Source: an uncultured Marivita sp.
Lineage (GTDB): Bacteria > Pseudomonadota > Alphaproteobacteria > Rhodobacterales > Rhodobacteraceae
DNA: 64,000 nt
Reading direction: 5' to 3'
Assembly (NCBI RefSeq): GCF_947488135.1
Contig: NZ_CANKYW010000010.1
Location: 1 to 64,000, forward strand
Made by a program: the position numbers and the translations under genes. Below the pieces are notes generated by a model that worked only from the letters and a program-made list of their open reading frames with translations, was not told where the DNA came from and made no database searches. Positions 27,055 to 35,617 of this stretch are shown one piece after another. The first letter of the stretch is position 1. Each line of letters starts with the position of its first letter.

Positions 27055-27846
27055 ATGGCAGGTCAGTTAGAGGGCAAGCGCGGCCTGATCATGGGCGTTG
27101 CAAATGAACGCTCCATCGCGTGGGGGATCGCCAAGGCGATGGCCGAGGCCGGGGCCGAGCTTGCCTTTACATACCAGGGTGAGGCGTTCGGCAAACGGCT
27201 CGAGCCTCTGGCGCAAAGCGTCGGGTCGGATTTCATGGTCGATGTCGACGTGACCGACGACGCCTCTCTGGATAGCGCGTTCGAACAGCTTGGCGCGCGC
27301 TGGCCGACGATTGATTTCCTGGTCCACGCAATCGCGTTTTCTGACAAGTCCGAATTGCAGGGGCGGATCCTCAATACCTCACGGGCCAACTTCAAGACCT
27401 CTCTGGATATCTCGGCCTACAGCTTCATCGACGTGGCTCGGCGTGCGCATCCGCTTATGGTCGAAAACGGCGGAACGTTGCTGACCCTGACATACATGGG
27501 CTCCACCCGTGTAACCCCGAACTACAATGTGATGGGGGTCGCCAAGGCGGCGTTGGAAGCCTCGGTGCGGTATCTTGCGAATGATCTCGGCCCCGAGGGC
27601 ATCCGCGTGAACGCGATCAGCCCCGGCCCGATGAAAACGTTGGCAGGGGCAGCAATCGGCGGTGCGCGCAAGACTTACAAGCACACCGACCAGAACGCGC
27701 CGCTGCGGTCGAACGCGACGCTTGAGGCGGTGGGTGGCACGGCGGTCTATCTGGCTTCTGAGGCCGGGGCCTGCACCACCGGCGAAATTATCCGCGTCGA
27801 TGGCGGGTTCCACGTTCTGGGCATGCCGCAATACGAGTATCTGTGA
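27055..27846 (+). CDS. fabI: Enoyl-ACP reductase
   Basis: NADH-dependent reductase of 263 residues that completes each fatty-acid elongation cycle. FabI marks are the N-terminal GKRGLIMGVANERSIAWGIA nucleotide motif, FLVHAIAFSD, and the YMGSTRVTPNYNVMGVAKAA segment with the Tyr-x6-Lys pair. The ATG at 27055 is taken; a TTG two codons earlier overlaps the fabB stop. It is translationally close to fabB. Confidence 0.93.
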   Translation: MAGQLEGKRGLIMGVANERSIAWGIAKAMAEAGAELAFTYQGEAFGKRLEPLAQSVGSDFMVDVDVTDDASLDSAFEQLGARWPTIDFLVHAIAFSDKSELQGRILNTSRANFKTSLDISAYSFIDVARRAHPLMVENGGTLLTLTYMGSTRVTPNYNVMGVAKAALEASVRYLANDLGPEGIRVNAISPGPMKTLAGAAIGGARKTYKHTDQNAPLRSNATLEAVGGTAVYLASEAGACTTGEIIRVDGGFHVLGMPQYEYL

Positions 27847-27905
27847 CCCTGTATGGGAACTCGGCCTTGAGTTGATCGTTGTCTCCACCAAAGGAGACAC
27901 GTCAA

Positions 27906-28580
27906 ATGACATATACGCTGACGCTGCAAAGCATCGAACCCGTCACCCACGACACCCATCATCTGGTGTTCAACAAGCCGGATGGGTACGAATACACTCC
28001 CGGTCAGGCTTGCGATTTTGCATTGGCCAAAGACGGCTGGCGGGACAAGCAGCGTCCCTTCACCTTTACCGGTTTGCCGACGGACCCGACGCTGGAATTC
28101 GTCATCAAGTCTTATCCAGACCATGACGGAGTGACCGAGCAGATCGCGAAACTGTCCATGACGGATCAGGTGGAAATCGGCGATCCCTGGGGTGCCATCG
28201 AGGACAAGGGCCCCGGAGTGTTCATTGCTGGCGGCGCGGGCGTCACACCCTTTATTGCCGTGCTCAAGCGCCGGTTGCAGACGCACGGGACTCTGGAAGG
28301 TTGCGATTTGGTTTTCTCGAACAAGACCGAAAAAGACATCATCCTGCGTGATCACTTCACGTCGATGCCGGGCCTTAATTGCCACTTTGTCGTCACTGAT
28401 GATCCGGACAGTGAATTTTCGAGAGACCGGATCGACAAGGAGTACCTTGACGGCATCGTGACCGACACCGACGGTCCGGTCTATGTTTGTGGCCCAGAGC
28501 CGATGATTGATGATATTGTGGCCGCGTTGCGTGAATTGAACGTGTCCGAGGACCGGATTGTGACCGAGGATCTGGACTAA
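27906..28580 (+). CDS. Ferredoxin/flavodoxin NADP(+) reductase-family oxidoreductase
   Basis: FAD-dependent reductase of 224 residues. The FAD domain has KQRPFTFTGLP; the NAD(P) domain starts with GVFIAGGAGVTPFIAVLK and ends in VYVCGPEPMIDDIV. It transfers electrons between NAD(P)H and a small electron carrier or haem protein. Ribosome binding site AAAGGAG precedes the ATG at 27906. It follows fabI by about 60 bases; a role in desaturation or redox supply to lipid genes is possible but unproven. A hairpin lies just downstream. Confidence 0.78.
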   Translation: MTYTLTLQSIEPVTHDTHHLVFNKPDGYEYTPGQACDFALAKDGWRDKQRPFTFTGLPTDPTLEFVIKSYPDHDGVTEQIAKLSMTDQVEIGDPWGAIEDKGPGVFIAGGAGVTPFIAVLKRRLQTHGTLEGCDLVFSNKTEKDIILRDHFTSMPGLNCHFVVTDDPDSEFSRDRIDKEYLDGIVTDTDGPVYVCGPEPMIDDIVAALRELNVSEDRIVTEDLD

Positions 28581-28612
28581 AGCCGCGCGGGTGGCTGACA
28601 ATCAATCGTCAG

Positions 28613-28644
28613 GTGACGCCGCAGCTTTCCGCTGGCGGCGTCAC
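28613..28644 (+). terminator. Hairpin after the flavodoxin reductase gene
   Basis: Perfect 10-base arms GTGACGCCGC / GCGGCGTCAC with a 12-base loop, about 30 bases after the stop codon. No T-run follows, so termination may be weak or Rho-assisted. Confidence 0.5.
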
Positions 28645-28708
28645 ATCAGGTTGATACCGGGCCCGAAGATCGCGATATCGGACCGCATTGCGAATTAGAG
28701 TGAATCAT

Positions 28709-29731
28709 ATGGACAGAGAAGTTTCCTTCCAGCCAGGCAGCATCAGCGAACAGGACGCGACCGCGATATTCAGCGCCTCCACAGTGGCCATGGTCCTGAC
28801 CAATCCACGCTTGCCGGACAATCCCATTGTCTACGTGAACCGGGCTTTTGAACGGCTGACCGGATACGCATCCGAGGCGGCGCTGGGTCGGAACTGCCGT
28901 TTTCTGCAATGCGAACAAACCTCTACCTCCACGGTCAAGGAACTGCGCGAAGCCATCGACAAACGCGAGGAAATCTCAACCGTTCTCACCAACGCCCGGT
29001 CAAACGGAGAACGTTTCCTGAACGCCTTGCTGATTTCGCCAGTCACCGACGACGATGGAGAGGTCGTCTATTTCGTCGGATTGCAAAGCGAGGTTGCCAG
29101 CGACAAACAGGCCGAACGACTCAAGCAATTCGAAACCGTCACCGCCGAAATTCAGCATCGGGTGAAAAATCACCTGTCCATGATCCTGGGGTTGATCCGC
29201 ATGAAAGCCCGCAAGAGCAGCGACCCGGACGAATTCAAGGACTTGTCCCGTCGCATCGAAAGCCTGCAATTGCTGTACGAAGAGATGTCTGCGGCGACGC
29301 TGGAACGGAATGACGGCAAGATCAAACTCGGCGCGTATCTGGGTCGTGTTGCCAATGCGATCGCCTATCTCGACAGCCGTCCCGGTGTTCGGATGAATAT
29401 CCATGTGGAGCCGCTGCTCGTCGATACCGAAACGGCGGTCCGCATCGGTCTGATCCTGTCCGAAGTCCTGACCAATGCGATGCAACACGCGTTTCAGGAG
29501 CAGAAATCCGGGCTTGTCGAGTTGCGGGTCGTCCGCACGGACAATGGTGGTATGCGCGCCATCGTCACGGATGACGGGGTTGGCTTGCCCGAAGGTGTGA
29601 CATGGCCCAATTCGGATGGCTTGGGCGGGCGGATCGTCGAAGGTTTGTGCGATGGGCTTCAAGCTACCCTGAAGGTCACGCGCGGTGCGGTCGGTACGAT
29701 TGTAACGCTCGATGTGCCTGTGGCCGACTGA
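28709..29731 (+). CDS. LOV-domain blue-light sensor histidine kinase
   Basis: Soluble protein of 340 residues. The N-terminal LOV/PAS domain (about 12-125) has the photoactive Cys63 in GRNCRFLQ, which forms a flavin-cysteinyl adduct in blue light. The kinase part is of the HisKA_2/HWE type: the His is in EIQHRVKNHLSMILGLIRM (about residue 146), and the ATPase has SEVLTNAMQHAF and TDDGVGLPEG. The ATG at 28709 is used; an upstream TTG is unlikely. No response regulator or other chemotaxis-like partner is adjacent, so the target is unknown. General stress or photoacclimation control is a family-based guess. Confidence 0.88.
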   Translation: MDREVSFQPGSISEQDATAIFSASTVAMVLTNPRLPDNPIVYVNRAFERLTGYASEAALGRNCRFLQCEQTSTSTVKELREAIDKREEISTVLTNARSNGERFLNALLISPVTDDDGEVVYFVGLQSEVASDKQAERLKQFETVTAEIQHRVKNHLSMILGLIRMKARKSSDPDEFKDLSRRIESLQLLYEEMSAATLERNDGKIKLGAYLGRVANAIAYLDSRPGVRMNIHVEPLLVDTETAVRIGLILSEVLTNAMQHAFQEQKSGLVELRVVRTDNGGMRAIVTDDGVGLPEGVTWPNSDGLGGRIVEGLCDGLQATLKVTRGAVGTIVTLDVPVAD

Positions 29732-29743
29732 CCGAGGGTCAGT

Positions 29744-30610
29744 CTAGAACCACTGACCGGATTCCATCAAACCGAGATCCAGCAGCTGGCGCGAGTGCCA
29801 TTCGAACGGCACGGAATTGTGCCAGCGGAAGGTCTCGATCTCGAATGCAGACCCCGGATTGCGCTTCAGCGCCTTGGCCGTGCGAAAGGTCAGGACCGCC
29901 GCTGTCAGGTTGTTGTGCCAGGGGCAGGCGTAGGTGTTGTATTCTTCGTCATTGAATGTGTGATCCGCGCGGATCTTGAGGCCCGGCTTCGCACAGAACA
30001 ACGCGATCCGGTCGATCTTGCGCCGCTCTGGCGGAACATGCTCCTCGTAGCGCCATCGCAAACCGCCGAAGAAGTCCAACTGCCGGTCCTTTGGATGGGT
30101 TGTCGTGGGATCCGGCCTGCCCAATGCGTAATAGCCTGACCTGTCGATATAGGCGTCCTCGATACTGACTGCCGTCGGATGTCTGTCCAGGTCACCTGCA
30201 TAGAGGTCGATGGCATAACACAACATCGCGTCGCGCCGTTCCTCCGTGTGAAACGCCAGGAGTTCGCCGATGGTGCGTGTCTCGCAGAAGGGAAAGAACA
30301 GGTATTCCGCATTATAGCAGGTGTAGAACCAGACGCCGGGCGCCTTGGCGATCATTGCGTTGATGATGGCCTCGCGGTTTTCGTCACGCACGATATTCGC
30401 GTCGACGCGGATCAACCGATCCTCCACATCCTCGGCCAAAGTGAACTCGGGCGTCATGAAGACGATCACGGCCTTGAACCCAAGCTGAAGGTTGTGCCGC
30501 AAGGTCGTGTCGATTTCCACGTCGTCTTCCACAAAAACAAGCGAAATCGGCCCCTTGGCCAATGTGCCGGAGCTTTGAGAGAGAAATTCGCTTACGCCTG
30601 CATATCGCAT
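29744..30610 (-). CDS. GT2-like hypothetical protein
   Basis: Protein of 288 residues with a Rossmann-like start (ISLVFVEDDVEIDTTLRHNLQLGFKAVIVF) and a DAN motif (RVDANIVRDENRE) that could serve as the acidic metal motif of a family 2 glycosyltransferase. Later blocks (GVWFYTCYNAEYLFFPFCE, WRYEEHVPPERRKIDRIALF) recall uncharacterised Rhodobacterales glycosyltransferase-like proteins. The ATG at 30610 follows AGGGG; a longer frame exists. It is convergent with the LOV kinase. I do not recognise a specific function. Confidence 0.6.
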   Translation of the reverse strand: MRYAGVSEFLSQSSGTLAKGPISLVFVEDDVEIDTTLRHNLQLGFKAVIVFMTPEFTLAEDVEDRLIRVDANIVRDENREAIINAMIAKAPGVWFYTCYNAEYLFFPFCETRTIGELLAFHTEERRDAMLCYAIDLYAGDLDRHPTAVSIEDAYIDRSGYYALGRPDPTTTHPKDRQLDFFGGLRWRYEEHVPPERRKIDRIALFCAKPGLKIRADHTFNDEEYNTYACPWHNNLTAAVLTFRTAKALKRNPGSAFEIETFRWHNSVPFEWHSRQLLDLGLMESGQWF

Positions 30611-30723
30611 GAGGGATCCCCTGCGGTTTTTTACGCAGACTCGATGAAAAAAGCGTGCATTGCAAGACAGGGGTGACATGCGGTATCGCCACGCCCTGAA
30701 CCCTGCCCCGGAGGATTGGCCAA

Positions 30724-32046
30724 ATGTCCGAACCGAAGAAGCTCTTTATCAAGACTTATGGCTGTCAGATGAACGTATATGACAGCGAACGCATGGCCGA
30801 GGCGCTGGGCGGTCAGGGCTATGTGGAGACGCAGACGCCGGATGATGCCGACATGATCCTGCTCAACACCTGCCACATCCGTGAAAAGGCGGCTGAGAAG
30901 GTTTATTCCGAGCTTGGCCGCTACAAGGGTTTGAAGGCCGAAAAGCCTGACCTGAAAATCGGGGTCGCGGGGTGCGTCGCGCAGGCCGAGGGCGAGGAAA
31001 TCATGCGCCGCCAGCCGATGGTCGATCTGGTTGTCGGTCCGCAAAGCTATCATCGCCTGCCCGAGTTGGAGGCGAAAACGCGCGCCGGGCAAAAGGCGCT
31101 CGACACGGATTTCCCCGAGGAAGACAAGTTCGAGGTCCTGAAGAACCGCCCCAAGGCGAAACGCGGCCCGACCGCCTTCCTGACGGTGCAGGAAGGCTGC
31201 GACAAGTTCTGCGCCTTTTGCGTCGTGCCCTATACGCGCGGGGCAGAGGTCTCGCGTCCCGCCGACCGCATCCTGACAGAAGCGCGCGATCTGGTCGATC
31301 GTGGCGTGCGCGAGATCACGTTGCTGGGCCAGAACGTCAACGCCTATCATGGCGGCGGAGAGGGCGGGGACTGGTCACTCGCGCGGCTGATCTGGGCGCT
31401 CAACGACATTGACGAGCTGGAGCGTATCCGCTTCACCACCAGCCACCCCAACGACATGACTGACGACCTGATCGAAGCGCACGGCACCTGCCCGAAACTG
31501 ATGCCCTACCTGCACCTGCCCGTGCAGTCCGGCTCGGACCGTATCCTCAAGCGGATGAACCGCCAGCACACGGCGGAAAGCTATCTCAAGATCATCGAGA
31601 AACTGCGCGCAGCCCAGCCAGACCTGTTGCTCTCTGGCGATTTCATCGTCGGCTTCCCCGAAGAGACCGAGGAGGACTTCCAGGCCACTTTGGACATCAT
31701 TCGCGCCTCCAACTACGGCTATGCCTATAGCTTCAAGTACTCCACTCGCCCTGGCACACCCGCGGCCGAACGCGACCAGTTGCCCGAGGACGTCAAGGAT
31801 GATCGCCTGCAACGCCTGCAAGCACTGATCACCGAACAGCAGAAGGCTGCGCAGGACGCGATGGTCGGCAAGTCGGTCGGCGTGCTCTTCGAGAAGCCGG
31901 GTCGCCTTGCGGGCCAAATGGTCGGCAAATCGGACCACCTCCATGCGGTACACGTTCAGGCGGACGGTCTTCAGCCCGGCGATCTGCGCCGGGTCCGCAT
32001 CGTCGAGTCCGGTCGCAATTCGCTCAAGGGCGAATTGGTCGAATGA
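30724..32046 (+). CDS. miaB: tRNA-2-methylthio-N6-isopentenyladenosine synthase
   Basis: Radical-SAM methylthiotransferase of 440 residues. The N-terminal MTTase domain has [19 protein letters not shown] and binds the second iron-sulfur cluster. The radical-SAM cluster lies in [16 protein letters not shown] (CxxxCxxC, about residues 155-162). The family [14 protein letters not shown] and [17 protein letters not shown] motifs are present, with a TRAM domain at the C-terminus. It converts i6A37 to ms2i6A37 in tRNA. GGAGG precedes the ATG. Confidence 0.95.
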   Translation: MSEPKKLFIKTYGCQMNVYDSERMAEALGGQGYVETQTPDDADMILLNTCHIREKAAEKVYSELGRYKGLKAEKPDLKIGVAGCVAQAEGEEIMRRQPMVDLVVGPQSYHRLPELEAKTRAGQKALDTDFPEEDKFEVLKNRPKAKRGPTAFLTVQEGCDKFCAFCVVPYTRGAEVSRPADRILTEARDLVDRGVREITLLGQNVNAYHGGGEGGDWSLARLIWALNDIDELERIRFTTSHPNDMTDDLIEAHGTCPKLMPYLHLPVQSGSDRILKRMNRQHTAESYLKIIEKLRAAQPDLLLSGDFIVGFPEETEEDFQATLDIIRASNYGYAYSFKYSTRPGTPAAERDQLPEDVKDDRLQRLQALITEQQKAAQDAMVGKSVGVLFEKPGRLAGQMVGKSDHLHAVHVQADGLQPGDLRRVRIVESGRNSLKGELVE

Positions 32047-32174
32047 CACAGAATATAGCGTATCTCTCGATATCTTGAGGTTCGCTCTTCCCTGAACCGC
32101 TGTCTTTGGTACTATCAACGGGAATCGGGTCAGACGCAGACCTGTCCCTGTACTGGCCTGTTTGAGGAGATCGC

Positions 32175-32708
32175 GTGGTGAATGGGCGTATGATCGCTTG
32201 GATCGTCGGAATGGCGCTGGCCGTGCCGCAGATCGCAAGCGCGCAGCAGGGCGAACGGTACATCCCCGGAATCTGGATTGACCCCGATGGCTGTGAGCAT
32301 TGGGTTATGGACGATGGCGTCGAAGGCTTCATGAGCCCGCATCTGCGCCGCGATGGCACCCCGGTCTGCCACAAGGTCAGCCGCTGTGCCGTAGTCCCCA
32401 CCGATCAGATGTTCGCAACCGGAAGCGCCGCGATCGCGCCAGGGGGCGTGAACAGCCTGCGCAGCTTCTTCGCCGCCAATCCGGCAAACGGTTTCGTCAT
32501 CGAAGGCCATACCGACAGCCGCGCGTCCGAGGCGTCAAATATCGCGCTCAGCGAACACCGCGCCCGGGCCGTGGCGCAGGTGGCCCAGCAATCCGGTGCA
32601 CGGGTCTATTCCGTGCGCGGCTTCGGCGAAAGCCGCCCCATCGCCAGCAATGCAACCCCGGCCGGAATGGCAAAGAACCGCAGGGTGGAAATCCTGTGCT
32701 TGCGGTAA
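32175..32708 (+). CDS. OmpA-family outer-membrane protein
   Basis: Protein of 177 residues with a signal peptide (residues about 1-23, ending ASA). A short Cys-containing module follows (GIWIDPDGCEHWVMDDGVEG, and PVC), then an OmpA-like peptidoglycan-binding domain (about 80-177) with FVIEGHTDSRASEASN and GESRPIASNATPAGMAKNRR. The first GTG is used; another GTG follows directly, and GAGGAG is well placed. The Cys module recurs in the next gene, a lipoprotein, pointing to a local duplication. Likely an envelope anchoring protein. Confidence 0.78.
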   Translation: MVNGRMIAWIVGMALAVPQIASAQQGERYIPGIWIDPDGCEHWVMDDGVEGFMSPHLRRDGTPVCHKVSRCAVVPTDQMFATGSAAIAPGGVNSLRSFFAANPANGFVIEGHTDSRASEASNIALSEHRARAVAQVAQQSGARVYSVRGFGESRPIASNATPAGMAKNRRVEILCLR

Positions 32709-32719
32709 GGAGCGTGCCG

Positions 32720-33022
32720 ATGGGACGGATCATCATGGCGATCTATGTGTGTGGTGCCCTGACCGCCTGCGAACAATCGACACCGGATAAAAGCGTCGAC
32801 CGCGGTTGGGACGAAAAGCCACTGAGCAACCTGCAAGCCGGGATCTGGATCGACCCGAACGGCTGCGACCACTGGATCATCGACGACGGCGTTGAAGGCT
32901 ACCTCTCGCCGCGCCTCGATCCGAATGGCAGGCCGGTCTGTTCCGGCAGCAACGGCGAACGCAACACCGCTATTGGTGATTTCAAAGGCGGCTCTACATC
33001 TTTGATCGGGGATGCATTGTGA
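32720..33022 (+). CDS. Small lipoprotein sharing a module with the OmpA-like neighbour
   Basis: Lipoprotein of 100 residues: signal peptide with lipobox ALTAC (Cys17), then a short linker and the module GIWIDPNGCDHWIIDDGVEG followed by PVC. This module is nearly the same as residues about 34-70 of the preceding OmpA-like protein. AAGGAG precedes the ATG. It lies twelve bases after the OmpA gene, so the two are co-transcribed. Two Cys in the shared module probably form a disulfide. Function unknown; likely an envelope partner of the OmpA-like protein. Confidence 0.72.
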   Translation: MGRIIMAIYVCGALTACEQSTPDKSVDRGWDEKPLSNLQAGIWIDPNGCDHWIIDDGVEGYLSPRLDPNGRPVCSGSNGERNTAIGDFKGGSTSLIGDAL

Positions 33023-33097
33023 CGGAAGGGGTGACCGCTTGCACTGCGTGATGGAACTTGACACCCTGTTCTCGACACCTTTGCACCGGAGACCCGC

Positions 33098-34075
33098 GTG
33101 ACCACAGACACCTTGTCAGAAGCGCTTGTAGAATTCCCAGATAACCGTTTGCTCATCGACCTTTGCGGCGAATACGACCGCAACCTGACCGAGATCGAAA
33201 CCCGGCTCGGGGTTCAGATTCTGCGTCGCGGGAATCAGTTGGCTATCCACGGGGAACCGGACGCCCAAAGCGAGGCGCGCGATGTTCTGATGGCGCTCTA
33301 CCAGCGGCTCGAACAAGGGCGCAGCGTGTCACCCGGCGACATCGACCGCGAATTCCGCATGGCCGCCGAAGAGGTCGACGCGGACGCTCAGATCGAAATG
33401 TTCGAAGGCGGCCCGGTCGAGATCAAGACCCGCAAGAAACTGGTAGAACCGCGCACCGACGCGCAAAAGGCCTATGTCCGCTCGCTGTTCGAAAACGAAC
33501 TGGCGTTCGGCATCGGCCCGGCGGGCACGGGCAAGACCTACCTCGCCGTCGCCGTGGGCGTGAACATGTTCATCACCGGCCAGGTCGACAAGATCATCCT
33601 CAGCCGTCCGGCGGTCGAAGCGGGCGAAAAGCTGGGCTACCTCCCCGGTGACATGAAGGACAAGGTCGATCCCTACATGCAGCCGCTCTACGACGCGCTG
33701 AACGATTTTCTGCCGGGCAAGCAGCTTGCCAAGATGATCGAGGAAAAAACGGTCGAGATCGCGCCCCTGGCCTTCATGCGCGGGCGCACCCTGTCCAATG
33801 CCTTCGTCGTTCTGGACGAGGCCCAGAACGCCACCTCGATGCAGATGAAGATGTTCCTGACCCGTCTTGGCGAAGGCTCGCGCATGGTGATCACCGGCGA
33901 CCGCACCCAGATCGACCTGCCGCGCGGCGTGGCGTCGGGTCTGTCCGATGCGGAACGCCTGCTGAAAACCATCCCGAAAATCAGCTTCAACTACTTCACC
34001 TCGAAGGACGTGGTGCGCCATCCTCTCGTGGCGGCGATCATCGAGGCCTACGAAAAAGACGCGGAAACGCCCTGA
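33098..34075 (+). CDS. PhoH-like ATPase
   Basis: Protein of 325 residues with a KH-like N-terminal part and a P-loop ATPase/helicase-like domain: Walker A is GPAGTGKTYLAVA (about 145-157), Walker B is FVVLDEAQNAT, and VITGDRTQIDLP is a sensor motif. It is the PhoH family member normally located upstream of ybeY, linked to RNA metabolism. The GTG start follows CGGAGA. A dispersed intergenic repeat separates it from ybeY. Confidence 0.9.
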   Translation: MTTDTLSEALVEFPDNRLLIDLCGEYDRNLTEIETRLGVQILRRGNQLAIHGEPDAQSEARDVLMALYQRLEQGRSVSPGDIDREFRMAAEEVDADAQIEMFEGGPVEIKTRKKLVEPRTDAQKAYVRSLFENELAFGIGPAGTGKTYLAVAVGVNMFITGQVDKIILSRPAVEAGEKLGYLPGDMKDKVDPYMQPLYDALNDFLPGKQLAKMIEEKTVEIAPLAFMRGRTLSNAFVVLDEAQNATSMQMKMFLTRLGEGSRMVITGDRTQIDLPRGVASGLSDAERLLKTIPKISFNYFTSKDVVRHPLVAAIIEAYEKDAETP

Positions 34076-34081
34076 TCTTCA

Positions 34082-34126
34082 TCTTGCCAGATAAACTCCG
34101 GGGGTTTGGGGGCTGACCCCCAAGAG
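34082..34126 (+). repeat. Dispersed Rhodobacterales intergenic repeat
   Basis: The phoH-ybeY spacer contains TCTTGCCAGATAAACTCCGG followed by a G-rich/C-rich hairpin (TTTGGGGGC and GACCCCCAAG arms). This element, in close variants, is recognisable as a multi-copy intergenic repeat in many Rhodobacteraceae genomes. Here it may also act as a transcription or mRNA-stability signal. Confidence 0.6.
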
Positions 34127-34132
34127 CGCAAC

Positions 34133-34639
34133 GTGACCAGACTGACCGACATAATGATCGAGGACGCGCGCTGGCAATCCGTTGGCCTTGAGCCGCTTGC
34201 CGAAAACGCAGCCGTCAACACGTTGAAATTCCTAGACCTTCCCGTTGAAGGCTATGAGATCGCGGTTCTGGCCTGCGATGATGCCCGCATCGCGGACCTG
34301 AACGCCGAGTTTCGCGAAAAGCCGACGCCGACCAATGTCCTGAGCTGGCCAGCTTACGATCTTGCCCCCGAGGTCGACGGCGACGTGCCCGATCCGCTTC
34401 CACCACCCGATCCGATGATGGGCGAAAGTCTCGGCGACATCGCCATCGCCTATGACACCTGCCTGCGGGAAGCCCGGATCGGCGACAAACCGCTTGCGGA
34501 TCACGTGACGCATCTGGTCGTTCATGCGGTTTTGCATCTCTTGGGCTATGATCACCTTCGTGACCGCGATGCCACGCTGATGGAAGGGTTGGAGACCCGC
34601 ATACTTGGCAAAATGGGTATTGCGGACCCATATATGTAA
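34133..34639 (+). CDS. ybeY: Endoribonuclease YbeY
   Basis: Metal-dependent RNase of 168 residues for 16S rRNA 3'-end maturation and ribosome quality control. The C-terminal zinc site HAVLHLLGYDHLRDRDA fits the HxxxHxxxxxH pattern, and the family motif NAEFREKPTPTNVLSWP is present. The GTG at 34133 lies inside a repeat that provides no clear ribosome binding site; an ATG seven codons later is an alternative. It is followed by corC and lnt in the usual phoH-ybeY-corC-lnt order. Confidence 0.92.
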   Translation: MTRLTDIMIEDARWQSVGLEPLAENAAVNTLKFLDLPVEGYEIAVLACDDARIADLNAEFREKPTPTNVLSWPAYDLAPEVDGDVPDPLPPPDPMMGESLGDIAIAYDTCLREARIGDKPLADHVTHLVVHAVLHLLGYDHLRDRDATLMEGLETRILGKMGIADPYM

Positions 34640-34677
34640 TAGTACGGGCCAGTTGGCCTTCACCGGAACAGGAAAAA

Positions 34678-35613
34678 ATGGGCGATAACGACGACTCGTC
34701 TAACGCAGCGCACGGCGCGCATGAGACGGACGAACAGACACAGGGACGTGGAATAGTGACACGTCTGCGCAATTGGCTCGGTGGTGCGGACGACACCACG
34801 GAAGATCCACCCACGCCAGAGGTTGCACGCGCAATCTCTCCTATCCACGGGATGATGAATCTCCGCCGGATGCGGGTTGAGGACGTGGCTGTGCCGCGCG
34901 CCGACATCGTGTCGGTTCCTGACACCATCACACGCGATGAATTGGTCAAGGTGTTCCGCGAAAGCGGCATGACGCGCGTACCGGTTTACAGCGGAACGCT
35001 CGATACACCTGTCGGCATGGCGCATCTCAAGGATTTCGCGCTGAAGCACGGCTTCAACGGGTCAGGCGAAGATTTCGACCTGACACAAATCCTGCGCCCT
35101 CTGGTTTTCGTGCCACCCTCCATGCCCATTGGCGTGCTTTTGGCCAAGATGCAGACCGAGCGTCGGCATATGGCGCTGGTGATCGATGAATATGGCGGTG
35201 TCGACGGCTTGGTGACGATCGAGGACCTCATCGAACAGGTCATCGGCGAGATCGAGGATGAGCACGACCTGGACGAGGGCACCAATTTCTCGCGCGAGAA
35301 GCCCGGCGTGTACCTCGCTTTCGCGCGAACCCCGCTCGAGGAGTTCGAGGCCGAGATCGGGCTGAACCTGACCGATCACGATGATATCGACGGCGAAGAG
35401 ATCGACACGCTTGGGGGGCTGGTCTTCATGCTGGCCGGTCACGTGCCCGCGCGCGGCGAAGTCGTGCCGCATCCCGAGGGGCCGGAATTCGAAGTGATCG
35501 ACGCCGATCCGCGCCGCATCAAGCGGATGCGGGTCCGGCTCAGCACGACCGCCAAAGGCGACAACGCCCGCGCGCGTGAGGCGTCCAAAGCCGCAACCGC
35601 GACCACTGCCTGA
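34678..35613 (+). CDS. corC: CorC/HlyC-type transporter-associated CBS protein
   Basis: Cytosolic protein of 311 residues: an acidic, variable N-terminus, two CBS domains (about 65-190, including MRVEDVAVPRADIVSV and LVIDEYGGVDGLVTIEDLIEQVIGEI) and a C-terminal CorC/HlyC FAD-binding-like domain (GLVFMLAGHVPARGE). Proposed to act in magnesium/cobalt homeostasis. An AGGA segment precedes the ATG. It sits between ybeY and lnt. Confidence 0.9.
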   Translation: MGDNDDSSNAAHGAHETDEQTQGRGIVTRLRNWLGGADDTTEDPPTPEVARAISPIHGMMNLRRMRVEDVAVPRADIVSVPDTITRDELVKVFRESGMTRVPVYSGTLDTPVGMAHLKDFALKHGFNGSGEDFDLTQILRPLVFVPPSMPIGVLLAKMQTERRHMALVIDEYGGVDGLVTIEDLIEQVIGEIEDEHDLDEGTNFSREKPGVYLAFARTPLEEFEAEIGLNLTDHDDIDGEEIDTLGGLVFMLAGHVPARGEVVPHPEGPEFEVIDADPRRIKRMRVRLSTTAKGDNARAREASKAATATTA

Positions 35614-35617
35614 TCGC

